In this document: positions 17,542 through 27,444 of the stretch, one piece after another | Layout: every line of letters starts with the position of its first letter | How positions within the stretch are numbered: position 1 is the stretch's first letter | DNA from: Smithella sp. | Lineage (GTDB): Bacteria > Desulfobacterota > Syntrophia > Syntrophales > Smithellaceae | Length of the DNA: 64,000 nt | Reading direction: 5' to 3' | Assembly (NCBI GenBank): GCA_007244375.1 | Contig: SCVW01000025.1 | Location: forward strand, 62,001 to 126,000 | Notes under the pieces: generated by a model | The model's database searches: none | What the model saw: only the letters and a program-made list of their open reading frames with translations | What the model was told of the DNA's origin: nothing | Translations under genes and position numbers: made by a program

Positions 17542-18757
17542 TAATTTTTTCCAACTCCGGCTTGATAATTTCAAATACTTGCGAAGGGTTTATAACTTTC
17601 AAACAGATATTATCACTGCACGCGGTTTTGCGGTGGTTCGCCGCACTGACGCATGGTGAACAAGCCAAACCGGCATAGATTGATGTGCTCCTGCCCAATG
17701 ATCCATAAAGTGCCGGGGTCTCCGGACCAAAGAGCACAAAAGTCGGCATATCTGTTATTGCGGCAAAATGCGGTGGTCCGGAATCGTTAGTAACCATAAA
17801 CTCCGAGATACTATAGAGGATAGGAAGCTGGGCAAATTTAACCTTTCCTGCAAAATTTACACATCTTCCGTTTTGTACCTGTTGCCTGAGCACTTCAGCT
17901 TCTTCCCTTTCGCGTGGATCGCCGGTAATCAGCACAACTGCCCTGGGGCAATTATCGAGAATCATTTTTATTAATTGCACGAAACTTTCCTGCGGCCAAC
18001 GCCGCTGGATAAGCAGTTCACTGGCATTGGGATTAATCAAAACAATTTTATGCGTGCAGGAATCGAATTTCTCAACACATTCAAGAACAATATCTCTGAC
18101 AGTTTTCTTCTCGTCATCTGAATATTTGACCTTCGCCAGGCTGATTTCATTATCGTCGATCTTTGTCTTGGAATAAGGTATTTCTTCCTGTGGCGTCATA
18201 AGCGCGTTGACCAGAGCAATGAAATTTTTTGCGATATGAATATGCGGATTATAGGCGACTTTGTGCGACAAAAAATCTCCCCGGTAAAGTCCTTCGTTGT
18301 AATAGGCGTGAAATCCGACTTTATACTGAGCACCGCTGAAACCGGTCAACAGAGCGGTAACACGAGAGAAAAGTTCCAGATCGATTACCGCATCGATTTT
18401 TCTTTTTCTTGTCCAGAAGAAGAATTTTAAAGCATCCTGCGCCAGTGTGATAAAATTGTACCCGTTAATTGTGTAAATGTTTTCCTGCGGAACTGTGCCC
18501 AGCAAATCAAGACTTGGTTTATTTTTTTTGAAAATGGCAAAATGTAGATTGACGCCTGCCTCTTTTTGCAGTTTTCTCATTGCCGGATCGACTAAGATTG
18601 CGCTGCCCATCTCCGATAATTCGATAAATAAAACATTTTTCGGAGCTTTTTTTTCACTTCCGGCAAATAATTTTACAATCTTCTGACACAAGGAGCCAAT
18701 AAAACAAAGAGGAACGCCGACATAATAATCAATATGCCGCATTGTATCTACTTTCAT
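17528..18757 (-). CDS. GT9-family (heptosyltransferase-like) glycosyltransferase
   Basis: A soluble, membrane-associated GT-B enzyme of about 409 residues resembling ADP-heptose:LPS heptosyltransferases. NDSGPPHFAAITDMPTFVLFG near the C-terminal third is the nucleotide-binding block, followed by the cysteine-bearing LACSPCV and CSDNIC. It probably adds a sugar to LPS core. I chose ATG 18757 because AAAGGA lies 8 bases upstream and because a strong promoter lies at 18786-18814; an in-frame start at 18856 would sit upstream of that promoter. It is the first gene of the arn operon, linking core assembly with lipid A modification. Confidence 0.8.
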   Translation of the reverse strand: MKVDTMRHIDYYVGVPLCFIGSLCQKIVKLFAGSEKKAPKNVLFIELSEMGSAILVDPAMRKLQKEAGVNLHFAIFKKNKPSLDLLGTVPQENIYTINGYNFITLAQDALKFFFWTRKRKIDAVIDLELFSRVTALLTGFSGAQYKVGFHAYYNEGLYRGDFLSHKVAYNPHIHIAKNFIALVNALMTPQEEIPYSKTKIDDNEISLAKVKYSDDEKKTVRDIVLECVEKFDSCTHKIVLINPNASELLIQRRWPQESFVQLIKMILDNCPRAVVLITGDPREREEAEVLRQQVQNGRCVNFAGKVKFAQLPILYSISEFMVTNDSGPPHFAAITDMPTFVLFGPETPALYGSLGRSTSIYAGLACSPCVSAANHRKTACSDNICLKVINPSQVFEIIKPELEKINAQS

Positions 18758-18785
18758 AGATTTATCCTTTATAAAATAATAAGTA

Positions 18786-18814
18786 AATATAGGGAAAATG
18801 TGTAAAACTGTCAA
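18786..18814 (-). promoter_or_regulatory. Sigma70-type promoter of the glycosyltransferase-arn operon
   Basis: On the minus strand TTGACA (18809-18814) and TATATT (18786-18791) are spaced exactly 17 bases. Transcription would start near 18779, giving a leader of about 20 bases that holds AAAGGA before ATG 18757. No PmrA-type box was recognised. Confidence 0.65.
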
Positions 18815-18918
18815 CAAATGAATCCTTTTGATGTTTTGCTTGAGAAAATCTATCAATACGTGTTATTTTTAGTAAAATTTTTAATTTCCGTTTGGAGATT
18901 GTGCCGTAATTCATTTTC

Positions 18919-19010
18919 TTGTCATTTTGAATCGGAGCGAGAAATCTTGCTTTTATAATATCAGTATCTTAAGCTTCCTCAGCGCGACACGTCGGGATTC
19001 GGAATGACAA
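18919..19010. repeat. 92-base element with 15-base terminal inverted repeats (MITE/REP-like)
   Basis: The ends TTGTCATTTTGAATC (18919-18933) and GATTCGGAATGACAA (18996-19010) are inverted copies with two mismatches. The interior includes GAGCGAGAAATCTTG. This layout resembles the widespread non-coding repeats whose ends read like GTCATTCTGA. It lies between the arn promoter and lptF. Confidence 0.6.
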
Positions 19011-19071
19011 TCTTTGTTATTTTGACACAGTCTCTTATGTGGAACGACTAACAAACTTTATTGATAATCTA

Positions 19072-20238
19072 ATGCGCAAAATTATTAATCGTTATATATT
19101 CAAAGAAATTGCCTTCCCTTTCATAATTATTTTATTTGTTCTGACCTTTGTTCTCCTGATGGGGAAAATTCTGCAGATTATGGATCTGATAATCAATAAA
19201 GGGGTCAGCGTTTTTTTGATAGTCAAAATTATTATTTTTCTGCTGCCTTCATTCATGCTGTTTACTATTCCGATTGCCCTCTTAATCGCCATCCTTATTG
19301 CCATGGGCAGGCTCTCCGCCGACAATGAAATAACGGCATTTAAAAATGCGGGAATCAGCTTGTTGCAAATTTATTATCCTGTTGCTATTATATCATTAAT
19401 TACCTTTATACTGACCATTTTTATAAGTTACTTTCTTGTCCCGCAAAGCAATTTCGCCACCAAACGCCTGCTTTTTAATATCGCTCAACAAAATGCCAGC
19501 ATCGGCATAAAGGAAAAAGTTTTTAATGCTGATTTTAAGGACTTTCTCATTTATGCAGAAAGAATTCCTGTAAACCAAAATTATCTGGAAGGTGTTATTG
19601 TTTCCGACAACCGTATGATCGGCGAACAAAATACAATTCTGGCTAAAAAAGCATTCCTGGTGTCCAATCCGGAATCAATGACTGTAAAGCTCAGGCTGGA
19701 AGAAGGTTCTATTCATACAGTAAGTGCGGATTTAAAGCATTACCGTAAAATTGATTTTAAGAGTTATGATATTAACCTTGATCTATCAACTGCTTTGGCT
19801 AATTTAGATAAAGCCTCCAAATCAAGCACCGAAATGACTATGACCGAGCTTTTGGAAAGAATGAAAAAACCGGGTTTGGATAAGGCTGCCGTGCGTGAAC
19901 TGGCCATTGAAGTGCACAAGAAATTTTCCATACCTCTTTCCTGTATTTTTTTCGGACTGCTGGCTCTGCCTCTGGGAATAAGAAGCCACCGCTCCGTAAA
20001 ATCAAAGGGTTTTACCGTGGGTCTTATAGTTGTCTCTTTATATTACTTATTACGCATCGGCGGTGAAGCCTTGGTGGAAACAGGTTATCTTTCACCGGAA
20101 ATTGGCGTCTGGATGCCGAATTTTTTATTTGCTTTAGCCGGAATTGTTCTTCTTTACACGGCTAACAGAGAAATTTCCATAATCCCTGACATAAATTTTA
20201 TCAGGAAAAACAGACGCAGGAATAATCGAGGCTTTTAA
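19072..20238 (+). CDS. lptF: LptF, LPS-export ABC transporter permease
   Basis: A YjgP/YjgQ-family membrane protein of about 388 residues, one of two permeases that with LptB extract LPS from the inner membrane. Three hydrophobic helices lie at the N-terminus, a periplasmic beta-jellyroll region in the middle, and three helices at the C-terminus. The start MRKIINRYIFKEI fits the family, so I prefer ATG 19072 over the in-frame GTG at 19039; neither has a good ribosome site. lptG follows after one base. Its neighbourhood with lipid A and core genes is functionally coherent. Confidence 0.92.
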   Translation: MRKIINRYIFKEIAFPFIIILFVLTFVLLMGKILQIMDLIINKGVSVFLIVKIIIFLLPSFMLFTIPIALLIAILIAMGRLSADNEITAFKNAGISLLQIYYPVAIISLITFILTIFISYFLVPQSNFATKRLLFNIAQQNASIGIKEKVFNADFKDFLIYAERIPVNQNYLEGVIVSDNRMIGEQNTILAKKAFLVSNPESMTVKLRLEEGSIHTVSADLKHYRKIDFKSYDINLDLSTALANLDKASKSSTEMTMTELLERMKKPGLDKAAVRELAIEVHKKFSIPLSCIFFGLLALPLGIRSHRSVKSKGFTVGLIVVSLYYLLRIGGEALVETGYLSPEIGVWMPNFLFALAGIVLLYTANREISIIPDINFIRKNRRRNNRGF

Positions 20239-20239
20239 A

Positions 20240-21319
20240 TTGAGAATTTTAGACAAATATATCCTCAAGGAATTTTTAAGGTTTTTTATCATTACGTTCT
20301 TGTCTTTTATCGCACTTTTTTTAATTGTGGATTTCTTCGAAAAAATAAGAATGTTTCTCAGTAACAATGCATCCGCTTTACAGATAATATCATATTTTAT
20401 TTTTTCTATTCCGATGGTCATATCTTATATTCTGCCGCCGGCAATTCTTCTGACAACATTGATGACATTCGGTTCACTTTCCAAATTTCATGAAATTACG
20501 GCCATGAAAGCCAATGGGATAAACATATACCGTATTGCGTTACCGGTAATCATTTTCGCAGCAGCAGCATCTGTTTTTTTGTTTTACTTCAGCGAATTAA
20601 TAACACCGGCATCGATACAAAAGACCGAACATATTATTAAAATTGATGTACAAAAACAAAAGACCCTCGGCTTCTTCAAGCAAAATGAAATCTGGTATCA
20701 CGGAGAAAACGCAATTTATAATTTCAAAATGTTTGATGTAGATAAAAATATCTTGCGAGGGGTAACCATCAATTATTTAAACCCCGATTTTTCATTAATG
20801 AGTCGTATCGACGCCCGGAGAGCTGAATGGAAAAACGACAAATGGGTTTTCTATAACTTGCTTATTACGCGTTTCGATGCTGCGAACAATCCGGTTCTGG
20901 AATGGTCCAGAGAAAAAGCAATAAACATACCTGAGAAACCAAATGATTTTAAAGTAATGCAAAAAGACGCGGAAAAGATGGGCTACTTTGAATTAAGAAA
21001 ATACGTTAAGAAGATACAATCCGAAGGATATGATGTAACTAAATATCTTGTTGAACTGCAGGGAAAGATTGCTTTCCCTCTGGTGACATTGATTATGATT
21101 TTTATTGCCGTACCGTTTTCGGTGCGCTCGGAACGGAGCGGTGGAGTCCTGCAAAGTGCCGGGATAGCTATCTTTATAGGTTTTTCCTACTGGATAGTTC
21201 ATGCATTCAGCATGTCTCTGGGCAGGTCAGAAGTAATACCGGTATTTCTTGCAGCATGGGGTGCAAATATATTATTTGGCTTTGCAGCTGCCGTTCTTTT
21301 TTATAAAGTCCACACTTAA
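20240..21319 (+). CDS. lptG: LptG, LPS-export ABC transporter permease
   Basis: The partner permease, 359 residues, with the same layout as LptF: MRILDKYILKEFLRFF start, three N-terminal helices, a periplasmic domain and three C-terminal helices. KIAFPLVTLIMIFIAVPF near residue 275 is a typical family segment. It begins with TTG at 20240, one base after the lptF stop, implying translational coupling. lptB and lptC are not in the window. Confidence 0.92.
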   Translation: MRILDKYILKEFLRFFIITFLSFIALFLIVDFFEKIRMFLSNNASALQIISYFIFSIPMVISYILPPAILLTTLMTFGSLSKFHEITAMKANGINIYRIALPVIIFAAAASVFLFYFSELITPASIQKTEHIIKIDVQKQKTLGFFKQNEIWYHGENAIYNFKMFDVDKNILRGVTINYLNPDFSLMSRIDARRAEWKNDKWVFYNLLITRFDAANNPVLEWSREKAINIPEKPNDFKVMQKDAEKMGYFELRKYVKKIQSEGYDVTKYLVELQGKIAFPLVTLIMIFIAVPFSVRSERSGGVLQSAGIAIFIGFSYWIVHAFSMSLGRSEVIPVFLAAWGANILFGFAAAVLFYKVHT

Positions 21320-21327
21320 GAATATTA

Positions 21328-22764
<1,437 letters not shown>

Positions 22765-22940
22765 TTAGTTTTCAGTTAGATATTTGATAGCAGCGTAATT
22801 AACACATCTGACCGCTTGAGTCTATTGTTTTATTAACAATGCAAGATTGATTTAAAAATGAAGTTAAACGGCTAACATTTACACATTCCCGGAAATAACA
22901 TAAATCATTCCGGTCTATTTAATTACTTTAATTTTGCAGC

Positions 22941-23297
22941 TTAATGAATTTTCTTTACTTTATTCTTATTATCAACGAATACGCACTTTGGTTTCCAGTT
23001 TTGAACTTCTTTATCGTCGGCAAGCACATAACAGGCAATGATGATCAAATCTCCTTTGGCCACTTTACGGGCGGCAGCGCCATTGAGACAAATTGTTCCT
23101 GAATTACGTTTACCTTTGATGGCATAAGTCGAAAATCTCTCGCCATTATCAACATCGTATATTTCAACTTTTTCATAAGGTGCTATTGACGCTTCTTCCA
23201 TGAGTTTTTCATCAATGGAAATACTACCTTCATAATGTAAATCGGCGTCTGTTACTGTTACACGGTGGATTTTCGATTTCAACATGAATCTTTGCAT
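22941..23297 (-). CDS. panD: Aspartate 1-decarboxylase (PanD)
   Basis: A pyruvoyl enzyme of 118 residues making beta-alanine for pantothenate. The proenzyme cuts itself between Gly and Ser of YEGSISID (about residues 24-25), and the Ser becomes the pyruvoyl group. Lys and Tyr contacts ([12 protein letters not shown] start, [11 protein letters not shown]) are present. It follows panC by 29 bases, forming a two-gene operon for the beta-alanine branch. Confidence 0.95.
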   Translation of the reverse strand: MQRFMLKSKIHRVTVTDADLHYEGSISIDEKLMEEASIAPYEKVEIYDVDNGERFSTYAIKGKRNSGTICLNGAAARKVAKGDLIIIACYVLADDKEVQNWKPKCVFVDNKNKVKKIH

Positions 23298-23326
23298 TGT
23301 ATGAATTTCTCCTTCGGGGTTAAAAA

Positions 23327-24184
23327 TTATACTTTTAGCATTTCGCCAAGGACGTGATTATCAATAAGTCTTGTCGTGCCTACATTTACAGCCATTGCTA
23401 TGACCGACTGACTCTTGATTTCTTCAACGTCCTTAAGCGTCTTTGTGCTGCATATTTTAATATAATCAATTGCTGTGTAAGGGGCACTCTTAATCATCTT
23501 TTCTACTTTGCCGATAATTACCGATGATTTTCTTTCTCCACCGGAATAAAGTTTTTGAGCCAATTTCAGAGATTTGAATAAAGTCAGGGCCGACGGTCTT
23601 TCGTTTTTCTTAAGATATTTGTTACGTGAACTCATCGCCAACCCGTCAGATTCACGCACTGTGGGTACACCTATTATCTGCAGATCCATGTTGAGATCAT
23701 CTGCCATGCGTTTTATGGTTATAAATTGCTGAAAATCCTTTTTACCGAAAACCGCAATATGCGGTTTGACGATATTAAATAATTTACAACATACTGTTGT
23801 TACACCGCGAAAATGACCGGGACGTGATATTCCACACAAATTTTGAGTTACCTTTTCCACTTCAACATAAGTCTGGTAATCTGCAGGATACATTTCTTTA
23901 TTGGAAGGATAAAAAACCACATCCGCATTCACACTTTCGGCCATCTTTAGATCTCTCTCAAAATCACGGGGATATTTGGAAAAATCTTCTTTCGGACCGA
24001 ATTGCGCCGGGTTTACGTAAATACTTACAATCACGCCATCAGCCATCTTTTTTGCTTCCTTCATCAGGCAAAGATGACCTTCATGAAAATATCCCATGGT
24101 GGGAACGAATGCTATCTTCTTTCCCTGTCTTCTAAGACTTTCGGAATAAGATTGCATTTTTTTTGCCGATTCAATAACTTTCAT
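23327..24184 (-). CDS. panC: Pantothenate synthetase (PanC)
   Basis: Joins pantoate and beta-alanine with [19 protein letters not shown] near residue 20 is the HIGH-type nucleotide site, FGKKDFQQF near 145 and SSRNKYL near 180 are family motifs. Starting at ATG 24184 the product is 285 residues, the normal length. The frame is open up to 24271 but that 29-residue extension would cross a strong intrinsic hairpin and has no counterpart in the family. The hairpin's U-tract ends only about 10 bases before this ATG, so expression is likely controlled by transcription attenuation. Confidence 0.94.
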   Translation of the reverse strand: MKVIESAKKMQSYSESLRRQGKKIAFVPTMGYFHEGHLCLMKEAKKMADGVIVSIYVNPAQFGPKEDFSKYPRDFERDLKMAESVNADVVFYPSNKEMYPADYQTYVEVEKVTQNLCGISRPGHFRGVTTVCCKLFNIVKPHIAVFGKKDFQQFITIKRMADDLNMDLQIIGVPTVRESDGLAMSSRNKYLKKNERPSALTLFKSLKLAQKLYSGGERKSSVIIGKVEKMIKSAPYTAIDYIKICSTKTLKDVEEIKSQSVIAMAVNVGTTRLIDNHVLGEMLKV

Positions 24185-24194
24185 CTCTTTGCAA

Positions 24195-24251
24195 TAAAAA
24201 AGCCTTTCGTCGCAAAACGAAAGGCTTGTAAATTTTATGTCTTCCTTTCGT
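24195..24251 (-). promoter_or_regulatory. Transcription attenuator in the panC leader (terminator plus competing antiterminator arm)
   Basis: In the transcript, AGCCTTTCGT (24226-24217) and ACGAAAGGCT (24210-24201) form a perfect 10-bp stem with a 6-base loop, followed by a U-rich run (24200-24195). Upstream, ACGAAAGG occurs once more at 24251-24244 and can pair with CCTTTCGT of the terminator's left arm, giving a mutually exclusive hairpin. This is the layout of an attenuator. The sensed signal is unknown; no short leader gene or tRNA-like T-box was recognised. Confidence 0.6.
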
Positions 24252-24283
24252 CCCGGTCCTTGCGGATCCAAGCGAATGTAATT

Positions 24284-24312
24284 TTTTTAATAAAACTTTA
24301 CTTTTTTGTCAA
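24284..24312 (-). promoter_or_regulatory. Sigma70-type promoter of panC-panD
   Basis: On the minus strand TTGACA (24307-24312) is followed after 17 bases by TAAAAA (24284-24289). Transcription would start near 24277 and give a leader of about 93 bases that includes the attenuator. The -35 is perfect, the -10 imperfect. Confidence 0.5.
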
Positions 24313-24470
24313 GAAAATAAATTTATATATTGTATATTGTGTGTATAAACTATTAATTTGCTTAAATTATTAGCACCTGTTCCGGTACTGGTTTTTCAGC
24401 AAATTTAATTTTTCAACTTCTCAAGCTTGACCGTATTTACATCATCTACCAAATACTTATCAGATCTATT

Positions 24471-26135
24471 TTAGGGAATTCTCAATATCTGACCAATATA
24501 GATTTTATCTGTCTTCATGTTGTTTATTTCTTTTATTTGAGAAGTCGAACTTTCAAAACGGCTTGCAATAATTGAAAGCGTATCTCCTCCCCTGACTTTG
24601 TATTTACTTGAAAATGTTTTCGATTGATGCTGTTTTTTATTATTTCTATTCGCATTTTTTCCTCTAATTACAGGAATTGTAAGCCTTCTTCCCTGAATCA
24701 ACCTATTAGATCTTAATCTATTATATGATCTTATGCTTGCAATAGAAACCTTATACTTTCTGGCAATCGAATAAAGAGATTCACCTCTTTTCACGCGATG
24801 CTTTATAAAAACCTTCCTAGTCGAAACATAACGTGGTTTTTCACTTTGGGAAATATCATTCACTACCAAATTAAATTTATCCAAAGATCCTTTAGGAAGT
24901 GTTAGATCATATTCGTGATCAGGTGTCAGTTTATATTTCAACTCCGAATTAAGCAATTCTAATGTTTCTTCCGGCACCTCGATTTTTTCCGCAATATCCT
25001 TGAGTTTCATTATTTTATTTACTTTAACCGTTTCTCCGAAAATGGGTTTTGCCGGATCGCTCAAATCGAAACCATATTTTTGCGGATTTTTAACTATATG
25101 CAGTGTGGCAAGAAATCTGGGAACATAACGAGCCGTTTCGTTCGGCAGTTGCCTGTACAGATCCCAAAAGCTGTCAAAATAATTAATATGCTGACTTGAT
25201 ATAACTCTAAGCACCCTGCCTTCACCGCAATTATAAGCGGCAAGCACCGTAAGCCAGTCACCAAACATATTATGCAATTCCTTTAAGTATGCTATTGCCG
25301 CTTGAGTGGACTTCTGCACATCCATACGTTCATCAATCCATTCATCACGACTCAAGCCGAATTTATATCCTGTTGACGGAATGAATTGCCACAAACCAAG
25401 AGCACGCGCACTGGAATAAGCATTAACTTTGAAGAAACTTTCCACCAGCGGCAGCCAGAAAAATTCCTCCGGAATTCCTGCTTTTCTCAAAGCTTTCACA
25501 ATAACCGGACGATACAATCCGGAACGTTGATAAGCCGCTATGAAACTTTCGCGTTCCGGACCCTGAAATGAACAGATTTCTTTTTCTATATCGGCGTTCA
25601 TGACTAACGGTACTTCACTATTCTTTCCTTTAATGGCCATGTGTCTGGAAGAATAAACCGCCAAAATACGCCGGGAAATTAAAAGACGCAAATCATCTTT
25701 CGCCTGCGCAATGGCTGAATCGCCATTCGCATCAATAACTAATGAATATGCTTCATCCAATGTATCCAACGTCTTTTCAAAATCACCGTTTTTCGATAGT
25801 TTATCAGCAGTTTCCAACAGATCTAATGCTTTTTCCATTATGTCTTGTTTTTCTTCGCTGGTTCCATTCTGCTGTACCAAGCTATCATTCAAATTAAAAT
25901 CGGGGGAATTATCTTCATCCTGAGTATCAACTTCACTCTTCTTTACAGGGTGATTTTCACTTTTCCCTACTGCAAAAAGCTCTTCTTTTTTTATAGATTG
26001 TTTTGCAATTTCCGCAACAGCTATACCAACAGGCTTTTGACCAGCTATACTGTGAGCACAGCCAAATAAAGGAAGAAAAAATATTAAGCAAAACATAATA
26101 ACATAAGCAATATGGTTGCTTTTAATTTTTATCAT
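24471..26135 (-). CDS. mltD: Membrane-bound lytic murein transglycosylase D (MltD-like) with LysM repeats
   Basis: A 554-residue lipoprotein (lipobox LFGC near residue 26) with an SLT domain in the middle and two LysM domains at the C-terminus. SLT signatures are LPLVESFFKVNAYSSARALGLW with the catalytic Glu near residue 230, and AAYNCGEGRV near 300. LysM repeats start near KHRVKRGESLYSIA (about 445) and YKVRGGDTLSIIA (about 510). It cuts glycan strands with 1,6-anhydro product in the periplasm. A low-complexity acidic region precedes the SLT domain. It appears to be transcribed alone. Confidence 0.9.
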   Translation of the reverse strand: MIKIKSNHIAYVIMFCLIFFLPLFGCAHSIAGQKPVGIAVAEIAKQSIKKEELFAVGKSENHPVKKSEVDTQDEDNSPDFNLNDSLVQQNGTSEEKQDIMEKALDLLETADKLSKNGDFEKTLDTLDEAYSLVIDANGDSAIAQAKDDLRLLISRRILAVYSSRHMAIKGKNSEVPLVMNADIEKEICSFQGPERESFIAAYQRSGLYRPVIVKALRKAGIPEEFFWLPLVESFFKVNAYSSARALGLWQFIPSTGYKFGLSRDEWIDERMDVQKSTQAAIAYLKELHNMFGDWLTVLAAYNCGEGRVLRVISSQHINYFDSFWDLYRQLPNETARYVPRFLATLHIVKNPQKYGFDLSDPAKPIFGETVKVNKIMKLKDIAEKIEVPEETLELLNSELKYKLTPDHEYDLTLPKGSLDKFNLVVNDISQSEKPRYVSTRKVFIKHRVKRGESLYSIARKYKVSIASIRSYNRLRSNRLIQGRRLTIPVIRGKNANRNNKKQHQSKTFSSKYKVRGGDTLSIIASRFESSTSQIKEINNMKTDKIYIGQILRIP

Positions 26136-26330
26136 AAAGACAGCTCCTTCGTTTTTTCATAGCTTAAACAGAGAAACATTTCTCATCACAGTAATGAAGA
26201 AAATCATTTGTAGTCTTTTACTGTATAGCACAGTTTTTATTTTTTCCAAAATTAATTACTTACTATTGGTAAATTATAATCACTATAGAACAAATTAATT
26301 TATATTCACACTGCCAGTTCCAATTTTTAC

Positions 26331-27444
26331 TTAAGAACAATTTGTGATTCTCATTAGATATGCCTGAATGAATTCATCAATATCGCCATCAAGCACCTTA
26401 CTTGCGTTACTGTTTTCAAGATTTGTCCGGTGATCTTTTACCATTTTATAAGGATGCAGAACATAGGATCTGATCTGGCTTCCCCAAGCAATGTCTTTCT
26501 TCAATTTATTATCTTCTTCAATTTTTTGATTTTTCAGTTGTAGTTCTTTCTCGTATAGTCTCGATTTCAAAAATTTCATGGCCATTGCTTTATTTTGATA
26601 CTGGGAACGTTCGTTTTGACATTGAACGACTATACCTGTGGGCAAGTGCGTAATTCTAACGGCCGAATCGGTTTTATTAACATGCTGACCGCCTTTACCG
26701 CCGGCACGAAAAGTATCAATACGCAGATCATCATCATTTATTTCAATCTTTATCTCATCATCAACTTCGGGATAAACAAAAACCGATGCAAACGATGTAT
26801 GACGACGAGCACCAGCATCAAAGGGAGAAATACGAACCAGGCGATGAATACCGCTTTCCGCTTTGGCATAGCCGTATGCATAATCACCTTCCAATGTAAA
26901 TGACACACTCTTGATTCCTGCTTCATCTCCGGGAAGCGAGTCAATTATTTTCGTAACAAATTTTTTCTTTTCCGCCCAGCGCAAATACATACGCAATAAC
27001 ATTTCCACCCAATCCTGCGCCTCTGTTCCGCCTGCTCCGGCATGTATAGATATAATGGCGTTCATAGAATCCTGTTCGCCATTAAGCATCATTTTAAGTT
27101 CTTCCTGAGAAACGGAAATATTCAATTCTTTTAATTCATCGGTCAGGTCCTGCAAAACCTGGTCGTCTTTTTCCTGCAGGGCAATGCCTGCGAGATTATC
27201 AATATCGTTTATCTCATTATTGAACTTTTCCCATCTCTCCAATGATTCCGTCAACTTTGTTTTTTTTTGAAGAACATCACGAGCTTTCTCCTGATCATTC
27301 CAAAAATCCTGTCTCAGGGATAACCCTTCCAGATCTTTTATTTTTAGTTTTAACTCGGGAATGTCAAAGACATTCTCCTATGTGTTTTATTCTTCTTTTT
27401 AAATCGTTAATTGTTTCTTGTATATTTATATTTTCCATCGCCAT
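26331..27444 (-). CDS. prfB: Peptide chain release factor 2 (PrfB), +1 programmed frameshift
   Basis: RF2 releases peptides at UGA and UAA. It is encoded in two frames: MAMENINIQ... from ATG 27444 runs 26 codons to CTT TGA (TGA at 27366-27364), where the ribosome slips +1 into GAC ATT CCC. The full product is about 370 residues, the family norm. The SPF anticodon-like tripeptide (RISPFDAG) and the GGQ catalytic motif (AGGKGGQHVN) are both intact. GGAGGG sits six bases before ATG 27444. The start lies inside the 3' end of lnt, so the two are coupled. A one-frame reading would wrongly lose the first 26 residues. Confidence 0.95.
27364..27379 (-). promoter_or_regulatory. prfB autoregulatory recoding site
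   Basis: On the minus strand AGGAG (27379-27375) lies five bases before CTT TGA C (27369-27363). This is the classical arrangement in which an internal Shine-Dalgarno-like stretch and a slow in-frame UGA promote a +1 slip. Low RF2 gives more frameshifting, thus more RF2. Confidence 0.92.

Noticed and set aside
18758-18856. 33-residue N-terminal extension of the GT9 glycosyltransferase
   Set aside because: It would begin upstream of the well-formed promoter at 18786-18814, while ATG 18757 has its own ribosome site.
24185-24271. 29-residue N-terminal extension of PanC
   Set aside because: It would run through the terminator hairpin and start upstream or at the start of the transcript; the 285-residue form matches the family length.
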